A stretch of 64,000 bases of DNA, from NCBI GenBank assembly GCA_964036195.1, contig OZ038453.1:3673469-3737468 (forward strand), written 5' to 3'. Position numbers and translations under genes: made by a program. The notes under the pieces are model-generated. The model saw only the letters and a program-made list of their open reading frames with translations, searched no databases and was not told the origin of the DNA. Positions 34,240 to 43,446 of this stretch are shown here, one piece after another. Position 1 is the stretch's first letter. Every line of letters begins with the position of its first letter. The stretch comes from Sphaerolaimus hirsutus (Eukaryota; Nematoda; Chromadorea; Monhysterida; Sphaerolaimidae).

Positions 34240-35910
34240 TGTCAGATATTTTACGTTTTTACTAATTTTACTAGTTTCCGTTTTTACCACAAAAATACGC
34301 CACTCGTCGAATTTTGCCGCGGCAGAGAATTGTAAATTCCGGTCCCTTTGCGCTTCTAATTGCGTGCGTAATTAAATAAATGATTGTTTTTATGGTACGG
34401 GGATTTTACACGCAAATCAGGAACGGCGCCAGTACCCCTTGGGGTCCTGACAGTTCCTGAGGACGGACACGGCAACTTACCAATCCCTTTTCGTAATTGC
34501 AGCCGGCGGTTTACTTCGATTAACTGTTAATAAGCCGTAATTAAAGTAAAGCCGAAATTAATAAAATTCAAATTAAAATTCAAGCAGTTAGTATGCTTCA
34601 GGGGGACCAAGTTGGATTCACGGGAACTTTATTTAGCAATATAATCAGAGTCAATTTCACAATAGCTCAAGTGAGTCGTATAGCCTCTAGTGGGTGAAAA
34701 AATGTAAAATCAGCGCGTTTTATAATCACCAAAAATCTACCATAAGCGAAATGAATACTAAATCAAAGACACAACAATTAACCGTAATGAGCGAAATATA
34801 AGGCGAATTCAATGATCACTGGGAAACTGTTAACATAGCGTACAAGGCATAAGTAATTTAATTAAATGCGGGAAAAATAACTAATAAACGGGTGCAAACG
34901 TAAATTAAATCAAGCGTAAGGTAACTGTGATTATTCAATGACGTAATTAAAATACAAATTATCTCGTAGGGAAGTGTCGGAAGCTGGGTTTCTATTCAGA
35001 GGTTACGGTACAATTTAGAGCAGGTGGTGTGACACATGTTATCAACCTGCGCCCCTTTAGGTGAGAAATATTTTATAGCGCGCCCGACCAAGGCCACAGA
35101 AAGAACGCTCACTTGCGGGGGTTGTTCAAGGTTATTGCATTGCCGGGTAAGGGTTGGAACTTCGGGCCTGAACACACGCCACTAGACACTAGCACTTGCG
35201 AGTTCACCATTCACCCTGGGTGATAGGAATAATTAATTGGCACTGCTGTGCTCTTCACTGTAACTGTGCTCTGCATGTGTCTTGCAGTTGCATGCCGACA
35301 ATAATTGCCGTTTGCCACTTTTCCACCCATTACCTAGTCCTAAATAAAAATGCACTTGGTCGGGGAATTTTCTGAATGTTATCTTTCGGGGCGTCTAGGC
35401 GTTTAACAGAGTCAACACCTTTTAGCTTAACTAGAAACATTAAAAGCCTTTCTAAACCATTCCCAGACACTGCACCCTTTTGACCAAAAATGTAAGCTTG
35501 ATAAAACCTAAAAATTATAACATTCGAAAGTACATATTGGGAAATACAAAAAGAAAACGAAAGTAATCACTTAATTAACTCAAAATGCGGGTAACCTAAT
35601 TAGCTTAATTAATGAAACATGAAGTAAAAAGAAAAATTAGCATCACACGGGAAGTAATTACGTAATTAACGGAAAAGAAATAATTAATAAATTCATGGCC
35701 GCAGTAGTGTCCATTCGGGCGTACCGTCCTGGGGCTGCGGCTTCGTTGGCGGATTTGCAGTGCACAGCGAACCGCACGTTCACTGTGACTTCCCTGTGCA
35801 CCGCGGGCCGTCATTCGGTCACACATGGTCGTTCTCGAGTCGTCGGGGTGTCTGCACAGAATTGTCGTTACGTTTTTACGCATGATTAGCTAGCCATATT
35901 TCCACCTACA
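34240..35910 (-). repeat. 3' LTR of the 17.5-kb element
   Basis: It is 1,671 bp and matches 50117-51787 with one mismatch seen. On the minus strand it starts TGTAGGTGG and ends CTGACA. It has a possible polyadenylation signal AATAAA on the minus strand at 34628-34633. A GC-rich part at 35700-35870 stands out from the AT-rich remainder. Confidence 0.95.
34628..34633 (-). promoter_or_regulatory. Possible polyadenylation signal in the 3' LTR
   Basis: AATAAA on the minus strand lies downstream of two TATA-like boxes of the LTR, the position expected for transcript end formation. Motif only. Confidence 0.35.
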
Positions 35911-36486
35911 ATCCCACCAGCCATTAATTTTTTTTACCTCCGGGCTAAAAACGGCATGTTCAGAAAAAGTGTTTTGCGTCGTTTTTTTGTTATTCAAAAA
36001 TCATGCCTTCTCTACATTTTTCGGTGGACGGCTGTGGCAGTCACATGCCCTGGGGGTGCAAATATGGCTCGTCTTCATTTGAATTATGGCATCAGCTTTC
36101 TACCGTGCCGGCTTTTTGTGCTCGAAACTTCGAAATTTTGGTTCCCGCTCAGGGCTCAATGTGAGAAAAAGTTTTTTCTTTTTTGGAAACTAATTAATCG
36201 GATTACTAATCTGTGTTATTTCACAGCATCGTGCCACTATTGGATGGGCAGTTTGGGATCAACATTCAAGTTACCTGCTCGACCGACATGTCGCAGTCCG
36301 TGCGTGTGAAAATTGATCGTCGACAAGATTTTCTAATTGTTTTCATGGAATATTAACAAGTATGTTTTTTTTTAATTGCTGATTTTTTGTTACAGAGTTG
36401 TCTGTTTCTCCTGATGACGAAAGTTGTGCATAAATTATTACACTTTAAAATTTTTATAATTGGTTTAGGCCAAAAATTGCGTCGTA
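35911..36486 (-). other. Spacer between helicase gene and 3' LTR
   Basis: About 575 bases with no minus-strand frame of note. The stretch next to the LTR on the minus strand (GCTGGTGGGAT) is only partly purine, so the polypurine tract is weak or unusual. Confidence 0.5.
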
Positions 36487-39400
36487 TCAATTTTCACAAT
36501 TACCATTTTCCATGTGGTGTTCTACCTGTTGCGCTGGGGCTTCCTCCGGTGGCAGTGGGATGGCCTCGACCGCGTCGTGGGGCTCGGGCGGCGGCGAGGG
36601 GGGCTCGGCTACGTTCTGCAGTGCCATGGCCGCCATGTCGTTGCTAATGGGGGAGTATTCTTCATTAGGGCGGTAAACTGGCTCGACAACGGGCACCACT
36701 TCCTCCAATACCGGCACACCTTCCTCCCGCGCGTCTGCGGAGGAGTCAGAGCCCGCGGTGGCGGTTTCAATATCGGATAAACATTCCGCCTGCAGTTCTT
36801 CTTCAAGGGCCGGGTATCTATCCGGTCCGACTAGTTCTTTCAAGTCAGCCCGCGGGCGCCATTCCGGTGGCCAAAATCCCAACACGTTTCCCCAGATTTG
36901 GCCTGATTCGTAAGAGTAAATCCGGTCGGCTTTGTGCTCGACCGTCAGAAACCGGTGGAAAAAGGTTGACCACAACATGGTCTCGGCATTGGCCACCACG
37001 ATGCGCACACATTTGGCGCGGGAGGTGGCTACGTTTCCCCGGGGCAACTCCGCTACAAATCCAACTCTACCGTACGCCTTTTTGGGATCGGCATCCAGCT
37101 GGGCGGAGTCGGTTGGCGGGCTGCCGCGCACGCAGGAAATGATGACCACTTCCGCTTCACGGGCCTGTGCTTTGTCGGCAGTAATTACGCGGGTGGCCCA
37201 GTAGGCCGCGTCGTGTTCTGTATGGGCTACTAGTCGACTGATTAGGGCGCGCGCCTGCGCCGCATAAAAGCACACAATTAGCAAACTAGTGGGATCTGTG
37301 AGATCTGCCCAGGGCAGGGTGGGATCTTCTTTCACTGTGGCCACGAGGTAATCGTACAGGTGCAGGATGATGCGCAGCTCCTTCTTGTTGATAATGGACA
37401 TGCCCTCTTTTGATTCGCAGCCCTGGTGCACCAACGTTGATGACAGCATGACGCCATCCTCGAAGTCGCCAGGTGCGGGCAACATGGTGGCGCCGTGCGC
37501 GGCGGTGTCGTTGTAGGCGCGTAGCAGTCCGTTGTACGCCGCCACAGAGTTGGCCTGAATGAGCTGGCGATGCCCGCGGAACACTGTTTCCAAGTGAACC
37601 ACGGGACATAGTTGATATTGTGTGAGCCTATCAATGAGGGTGGGGTCGGGTTTCAGGACAGGCTCCACCCAGTCTTGCACGCGAATCATACGCGTCAGTT
37701 GTTTACTGTCTCCAAATAGAAGTAGCATGCCGTTCACTGGGAGCTGAGCCGCCTGAACCACGCTAATTACGGCAGCGTCAGACGCCAAAGACGCTTCGTC
37801 AATAATTACCGCACACGCAATCACACTTTTTATACGGGCGTCGTGGGCGGAGTCTAAAGTGACATGGATTTGACCGGGCTGCACCACTTCCAAGAACACC
37901 CGGTGCAGCCTGACCGTAGCCCTGACATATTTAGACAGCGCCCTACGCAGCACCTTACCCCAAAATCCCTGGTCAGCTAAACTAGCCTCACCAGCCCGGG
38001 CGCCCGCCACGCCTGCCTCGAAGTCATCGAATGGCTGCTCGTCTCCATCTTCGGCGGTAAGAAATGGCACCTGCTCGGTCAGCTGCGCGCGTATAACGGC
38101 ATCGTCCGTGCAGTTGTTGATAATTTCGTCCACCAGCTCGTAGTCCTTCTTGGCGCCGTCGTACTTTTCCAGCGCGGCCGTCCATTCGGGGCTGAGGCGG
38201 ACAATGTTGTGGCCGGTTCGCTGTGCTAGGGTGTGCAGGGTTGGCAATTGGGTCGCGGGGGTGGTATTGTAAGTGGGGTCAGTTTCCCACATGGGGCTCA
38301 AAACGCGCACCGGAAATGCCGCTCTTAATTTAAAAAATTCTTCAAAACCCTCCAGTTTTTGCATTTCAGAAAATGGCGTATCGGCCATAGCGGTCCATTT
38401 CGCGCGCTCCCGCAACAAAACTTCCAAAGCCCCAAAAATATCCCGCTGCCCTAATTTATTCAGATTGGTCAGGGCCCTGCGCGCGCCTTCGTCGGCCGCC
38501 GAGTTGACCGTGCACGTGATGAGCGTCGAATGGTATTTGGCGTTCGGCTGCTTGTCCGATGGCAATTCGGAGCCCGCGCGCACCCTGGGTCTCGAGTTAT
38601 AATAATTATAGCCGCGCGAACACACATACGCCAGTTGATTTTGTGTGGTCGTCTTCCCGGACCCGAAAGGCGAGTCACACATAATCAAAAGGGGTTTGCG
38701 CATTTGCACGGCTGTGATCACAGCTCCTAAAACTTCTACCTGCCCCTGCTGCGGCAAAAACTCACCTAATTTGGCCTGAATCATTTGTTCGTTTTTTCCC
38801 CTGAACAATGATTCGTACAACTCATTAGCCTCGCGGCTAATTAGCGCCCAGTCAGTTTCGTCATCCAGCAGACGCAAATTCAATATCACAGCTAATTGGA
38901 TTTGCGCCTCCAGGGTGAGTACTTTTGACCCCTGAACCACTTTTGGCACCCAGCCGACCGGCGCTTTGTTCAGGGCAGCTTGCAGTGATCGCATGGTTCG
39001 GTCATAATTGGGCGAGTCGTTTGAGCCGCGCACCATGTATCTTCCACTCTCCAGAGTACGGGGCAACGCTGACTGCGACGCCGCCATGTCCAATTTCGCA
39101 CGCAGCATTGTAGTGGTTGGCTCTGATTCCACACTGGTAATTCTGACTGATAGATTGGGGCTGCCCGCCGCTGGTTTGTCTTCGTCTGGTCTGGCCAGCA
39201 CCAAGCTCAACACTGACATGGGCGTCGCCTGGTTCAACAGCTGTGTCTGCGTATTCACCTGCTCCAGCAGACGAACGCGCTGCTCTTCTGGTCCTTCGAA
39301 AGTGTCAGCTTGCAATTCTTCTGGGTCCGGGCGGCGCACCATAATGTCGCATGCAGTGCCCTGCGGCGTGTGTTCCCAGGACACATGCGCGCACACATCC

Positions 39401-40458
39401 GTTGCGCGTTTCGCCCGAAACCGCAAGAATGACTCGTTATAGCAGTGGGCCGCTGCTAAAATACTCAATTTATACCTGAGAAATGCGTCCATGTTGTCTC
39501 GGTTCTCTGTATCCGGCTGGATGCCCGAATTACTGATGTCCTCGGCCGTGGCGACCTGCAACCCGTACGCATGGCCGTAGAATTCGTCGCCAAACACGTC
39601 CAAATCATTCAAGTCGTGATACTCGACGTGGGCCAGCCCCAACTGTCCAGCACTCAAATTTTCCACTCTGCTGTCACTCACATATTCTCTGTGTAGAATG
39701 ACCAACTTTTCCGGCCCGGCATCGCCCCGCTCCGCCGCGCCCAGCGGTTCCAGATTTTTGTAATTCGACGGCGTGAAGGCCGCTCGCAGCCGCGCCGTTT
39801 TCCAGTCGCTCGTATAGGGCTGGTAGCCGGAAGTGTCGCCGCGCGTCAATGTACGTGCCGCTTGAGTAACGCGCCGCGTGCCCTGCGTACTCACTACCAC
39901 CGGGGCGGCAACGTTTAAGGGGCACTTTGTCTGATTACCCCATATCGCGACGCCGGTGAACTCCCAGTACCTTGGATTTTCTATTTTCTGTGCGATTGCG
40001 GTCGCCGAGAAACGCATTCCGTGGCGCACCAGGGGCAGAAACATCGAAGGGTGTTGTTTCTGAATTCTCGCGCACAAATCCACCAGCTGGGTGGTCCGTT
40101 TGTCCCTGGCCGCCTTGGCCCGCTTATTTGAATAGTAAAAATACGGATAGGCCTCATCCGCATTCACCCACTGCTCATTTTCGCTGAGTATCGCCATCGT
40201 TTGCTCAGAGATTCTCACATGGCACTGATACTCAACATGCCCGTCGGCGCCCGAGTCAATATACACTCGATCTACCCAGCCTTCGAATTTCCCTCTGCTG
40301 GGATAGATTTCCAGTCCATTTTGCATCTGCTGCACGCGGTAGAGTTGCCGCGGGGGGATGGTTCCGCCGCCGCAGGCACCATGTGTATTTGTCTCCTTGG
40401 ATTTAATGGGTGGGGCGTCTGCACCTTCAAATGGGCGTTTGCGAGAAGCCGAAGCCAT
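36487..40458 (-). CDS. Superfamily 1 (UPF1-like) helicase carried by the retrotransposon
   Basis: An uninterrupted 1,323-codon ORF starting with ATG. Helicase motifs appear in order: motif I GSGKTT at 599-604, motif II DEAS at 887-890, motif III GDSKQL at 916-921, FRGH near 960, motif V (QAREAEVVIIS) near 1090, and motif VI NVATSRAK at 1142-1149. This set fits the UPF1/DNA2-like branch of SF1, whose members unwind RNA or DNA with ATP. Residues 1-590 match nothing I recognise. The C-terminal 120 residues are acidic and proline-rich. The ORF lies between pol and the 3' LTR, the usual place of an envelope gene, 228 bases after pol, so it probably needs a spliced mRNA. Its intactness suggests selection. 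The role (for example remodelling the element's RNA or escaping host RNA decay) is inference. Confidence 0.85.
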   Translation of the reverse strand: MASASRKRPFEGADAPPIKSKETNTHGACGGGTIPPRQLYRVQQMQNGLEIYPSRGKFEGWVDRVYIDSGADGHVEYQCHVRISEQTMAILSENEQWVNADEAYPYFYYSNKRAKAARDKRTTQLVDLCARIQKQHPSMFLPLVRHGMRFSATAIAQKIENPRYWEFTGVAIWGNQTKCPLNVAAPVVVSTQGTRRVTQAARTLTRGDTSGYQPYTSDWKTARLRAAFTPSNYKNLEPLGAAERGDAGPEKLVILHREYVSDSRVENLSAGQLGLAHVEYHDLNDLDVFGDEFYGHAYGLQVATAEDISNSGIQPDTENRDNMDAFLRYKLSILAAAHCYNESFLRFRAKRATDVCAHVSWEHTPQGTACDIMVRRPDPEELQADTFEGPEEQRVRLLEQVNTQTQLLNQATPMSVLSLVLARPDEDKPAAGSPNLSVRITSVESEPTTTMLRAKLDMAASQSALPRTLESGRYMVRGSNDSPNYDRTMRSLQAALNKAPVGWVPKVVQGSKVLTLEAQIQLAVILNLRLLDDETDWALISREANELYESLFRGKNEQMIQAKLGEFLPQQGQVEVLGAVITAVQMRKPLLIMCDSPFGSGKTTTQNQLAYVCSRGYNYYNSRPRVRAGSELPSDKQPNAKYHSTLITCTVNSAADEGARRALTNLNKLGQRDIFGALEVLLRERAKWTAMADTPFSEMQKLEGFEEFFKLRAAFPVRVLSPMWETDPTYNTTPATQLPTLHTLAQRTGHNIVRLSPEWTAALEKYDGAKKDYELVDEIINNCTDDAVIRAQLTEQVPFLTAEDGDEQPFDDFEAGVAGARAGEASLADQGFWGKVLRRALSKYVRATVRLHRVFLEVVQPGQIHVTLDSAHDARIKSVIACAVIIDEASLASDAAVISVVQAAQLPVNGMLLLFGDSKQLTRMIRVQDWVEPVLKPDPTLIDRLTQYQLCPVVHLETVFRGHRQLIQANSVAAYNGLLRAYNDTAAHGATMLPAPGDFEDGVMLSSTLVHQGCESKEGMSIINKKELRIILHLYDYLVATVKEDPTLPWADLTDPTSLLIVCFYAAQARALISRLVAHTEHDAAYWATRVITADKAQAREAEVVIISCVRGSPPTDSAQLDADPKKAYGRVGFVAELPRGNVATSRAKCVRIVVANAETMLWSTFFHRFLTVEHKADRIYSYESGQIWGNVLGFWPPEWRPRADLKELVGPDRYPALEEELQAECLSDIETATAGSDSSADAREEGVPVLEEVVPVVEPVYRPNEEYSPISNDMAAMALQNVAEPPSPPPEPHDAVEAIPLPPEEAPAQQVEHHMENGNCEN

Positions 40459-40686
40459 TATAATTATAACAATGTGAAAAAATAATTAATTGCGAAGGTT
40501 TTAATGAACAGGGAAAGTAATAAAAACTCGTGCGGTCCAGTTGCCCGTGGGCAAAAGGGGTGCACGAGCTTCCTAAAAACACACGCACACTTTCACACAC
40601 ACTTCATACCTGTTATACCTGGTTCCGTGTTGCTTGACGCGACGGCGATGGTCGTAAAGGCTAATTAATCAGCTAATTAATCAATT

Positions 40687-43446
40687 TTAGTCGTCGCCGT
40701 ATAATTCACTGTAAGAAGGGGGAATTAAGTATTCACTGGTTGCCTTGCAGCGGTCTGCATGAACTACATAGATCTTCTTATTAATATTGTTGAACAAAGT
40801 CACTAATGGGTGGGCATAATCAATGCACTCATACGGGCCGATAAAGCGAGGCGCGAATTTCTTACTAGGGCCCGTCAACTGAGTAATACGCGGCGTGTAT
40901 ACGCGTACCGCTTGCCCGCGTTGCACATTCAATCGGCGCGCACGGCGATTGGCGTAAAATTGTTCCTTTTGCTGCGCCTTTGCTAAAGCGGTGTGCGCCG
41001 CTTCGCGTGCTGTGGTCAGACGCGCGCCTAATTCATTTATAAGGGCGCGCTTATGCGGCAATGAGGGCAATGCCTTGGTGTCAGGGGGAGGCTCGATCAT
41101 ACGCTCCCACATGGACGCAGCAGGCTTGCCAAATAGCAACGCATAGGGTGTGGTTTGCAAGGAAGGGTGTTTCGATGTATTGTACGCATGTACAGCGGCG
41201 CCTAAGTGTATGTCCCAATCGTCATGTGTACGATTTACGTAGTGTGATACTATTTCCATCAGAACACCATTCCTACGTTCCACCATTCCGTTGCTCTTGG
41301 GGGTGTACGCAAATGATGTATGTTGGGTCGCGTTCAAATATTGTAAAAGCTTGGCAAAAGTGCCCTCGGTAAAGCTAGGGGCGTTATCACTGAGTATAAT
41401 GGCCGGCACACTAAATATAGGCAAAATGTGCAACAAAAATGCAAATGATACGGTGTCTTGTTTTATGTCGGGAACGGGCACGGCAATTCCAAAACGTGTG
41501 CACTGATCAACAAATACTAACACATGTCGGTTTCTGCGTTTTGTGGTTAGTAAAGGTCCTATTGCGTCTACCGCTATCACATCACCTGGCCTTTTGGCTA
41601 CCTGGCGGCACACCATTTGTGTTCGCATTGCCGCTCTGAGACCTTTCTTGGCGTTGCACGAAGGGCAGGTGGCAACCCAGCCCGCACTTTCTGGCCGCAT
41701 TCCTGGAAACCACGCGAATTCCTGTAACCTTTCAAATGTTTTTATTATTCCCAAATGGCCCGCCGTGGGGTGATTGTGAGCTAATTCTAACACGAATGGA
41801 ACTAATTCCGATGGGATACATACTGGGTCGTATAATTGTATACCTGGTATCTGGGACGTTCCCGCTTGGCGACGTAACAAACCGTATTGGTCAATAAAAT
41901 ACGGCGCGGCGCTGTAAAAATTATCTGCGCGACACACTTCTATAGTCGTGGCTATGTACGGTTCTTCTGCTTGTAGTCGCTTCAATTTGTCAACTGAAGT
42001 CATGGGAGGTAGCGCCATGATTGTACTGCGCTTGGTTACACTCGTTAAACCCGGAGCAACTTCATTTCCGGCTCCTGAACCACCAGCCATTGTTCCAGTT
42101 CCAGGCGCTTCCGCATTCCGCTGTCGCTCTCGCAGCCCGGGTGACTCCGCCTCTTTTCGCCCGCGCGTCCGGTCGCTGATTGGTCGTAGTAACTCCGCCT
42201 CCTCGTTTACGCCGCTTCGTTCGCTGATTGGCTGATACGCCGCCCTGCTCGCCGCAGCTACCGTAACCTGCTTATCGTGCGGGATAGCGATTTCACGGCA
42301 CGTAACCTGTGCAAACTGCTCAAAAGCCTCATCCAGGTCCTTTTTCTCGTCGAATATCACTGGCGCGTCTTGTCTTCTAGATAGTGCATCTGCTAATTCG
42401 TTGCTTTTTCCCCTCAAGTGCTTGAACGTGATCTGGTACGGCGTAATTGCTAAAGCGAACTTGTGTAGCATGGCGTGCGGGGTAGTCTCTAAATTAGGAT
42501 TCTTTACCCATGAAATACTCTTGGCGTCGGTCCAGACTTCAAAGGGCCGTCCCGCCAGATAACAATGCCAATTACGTATACTTTCGTAGATTGCACATGC
42601 TTCCAATGAAATCGCTGGCCATTTGCTTTGGGTTGCACCTAGCTTCCGGATGTAAAAGGCACATGCATGTAGCCTTTTCTCGTCCTTTGCTCGTTGTGCT
42701 AGCACTCCTGCAACAGCAATTTTAGAGGCGTCCGTGATAATTATAAACATGCGTTTAGGATCGGGAAATTGCAAACATGGGCTTCCTAACAATACTTCCT
42801 TGAGCTTATGAAAAGCTTCCAGTGCTTTGGGTTTTGCTGTCAAATCCACCGGGGTGTCACTATTGTAATTTTCTCTTGGTCCCGTACGCGTGAGATTTGA
42901 CAAAGGTACGGCTAACTCTGCGCATCTGTGAATCATGCGTCTAAAAAATCCTATAGCTCCCAGAAAACCCTTAACCTCTTTTACGGTAGTGGGTACCGGC
43001 CAGTCCTGAATTATGTGACGTTTGTCATCCGGTACGCACACGCCGTCACGGCCAATCATAAATCCTAGAAAACGTACAGCGGTGACGCGTGCGAAAAAAC
43101 ACTTTTTTGGACTAATTTTGAAATTATTTCTAATTAATCTTTCCAACACCTGCCCTATGTCGTATAAATGTGTTTCCCAGGTTGCACTATAAATCAACAA
43201 GTCGTCGATGTATAATAACACATTTCGATGTATTAAGCCGGCCATAGCTAATTCAAAGCAGCGCTGCGCCAAACTAGGTGAGCATTTTAATCCCATTGGT
43301 AAACGTTTCAGTTGAAATTGTCCAAAAATGTTTCTAAATGACGTAATGTGTCGATCATCCGGATGCAAAGCAATGTTATAGAAAGCTTGGTTTATGTCGG
43401 CACTGCTAAAAATACTTGCAGCTACATAAGGATTCGACTGTTTCAT
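40687..43446 (-). CDS. pol: Pol, downstream part: RT, RNase H, integrase
   Basis: 919 codons. The printed ATG start is not a real start, because homology to RT begins before it and continues from the upstream frame. RT active site YIDD is at 79-82. The RNase H-type region follows, with ITDAS near 234 and the WTDAKS block near 310. The integrase zinc-binding H-H-C-C block is at about 552-595. The catalytic D (VDAIG) is near 626, and the later D (SDNAP) and E (VERRNG) near 685 and 721 are separated by exactly 35 residues. A GPY motif (IGPYE) is near the C-terminus; no chromodomain was seen. It replicates and integrates the element. It is one nucleotide out of frame with the upstream ORF: the junction lies in a run of five A (T on the coding strand) at 43408-43412, inside the RT domain. 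Confidence 0.93.
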   Translation of the reverse strand: MKQSNPYVAASIFSSADINQAFYNIALHPDDRHITSFRNIFGQFQLKRLPMGLKCSPSLAQRCFELAMAGLIHRNVLLYIDDLLIYSATWETHLYDIGQVLERLIRNNFKISPKKCFFARVTAVRFLGFMIGRDGVCVPDDKRHIIQDWPVPTTVKEVKGFLGAIGFFRRMIHRCAELAVPLSNLTRTGPRENYNSDTPVDLTAKPKALEAFHKLKEVLLGSPCLQFPDPKRMFIIITDASKIAVAGVLAQRAKDEKRLHACAFYIRKLGATQSKWPAISLEACAIYESIRNWHCYLAGRPFEVWTDAKSISWVKNPNLETTPHAMLHKFALAITPYQITFKHLRGKSNELADALSRRQDAPVIFDEKKDLDEAFEQFAQVTCREIAIPHDKQVTVAAASRAAYQPISERSGVNEEAELLRPISDRTRGRKEAESPGLRERQRNAEAPGTGTMAGGSGAGNEVAPGLTSVTKRSTIMALPPMTSVDKLKRLQAEEPYIATTIEVCRADNFYSAAPYFIDQYGLLRRQAGTSQIPGIQLYDPVCIPSELVPFVLELAHNHPTAGHLGIIKTFERLQEFAWFPGMRPESAGWVATCPSCNAKKGLRAAMRTQMVCRQVAKRPGDVIAVDAIGPLLTTKRRNRHVLVFVDQCTRFGIAVPVPDIKQDTVSFAFLLHILPIFSVPAIILSDNAPSFTEGTFAKLLQYLNATQHTSFAYTPKSNGMVERRNGVLMEIVSHYVNRTHDDWDIHLGAAVHAYNTSKHPSLQTTPYALLFGKPAASMWERMIEPPPDTKALPSLPHKRALINELGARLTTAREAAHTALAKAQQKEQFYANRRARRLNVQRGQAVRVYTPRITQLTGPSKKFAPRFIGPYECIDYAHPLVTLFNNINKKIYVVHADRCKATSEYLIPPSYSELYGDD

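Noticed and set aside
36514..40485. Plus-strand ORFs of 60-144 codons across the helicase region
   Set aside because: They overlap the intact 1,323-codon minus-strand helicase and have no motif; they are shadows of its GC-rich codons.
43406..43446. Programmed frameshift between Gag-Pro and Pol
   Set aside because: The shift lies deep within the RT domain and not between domains, and the homopolymer suggests an indel or base-calling error. It is kept as a finding but not called programmed.
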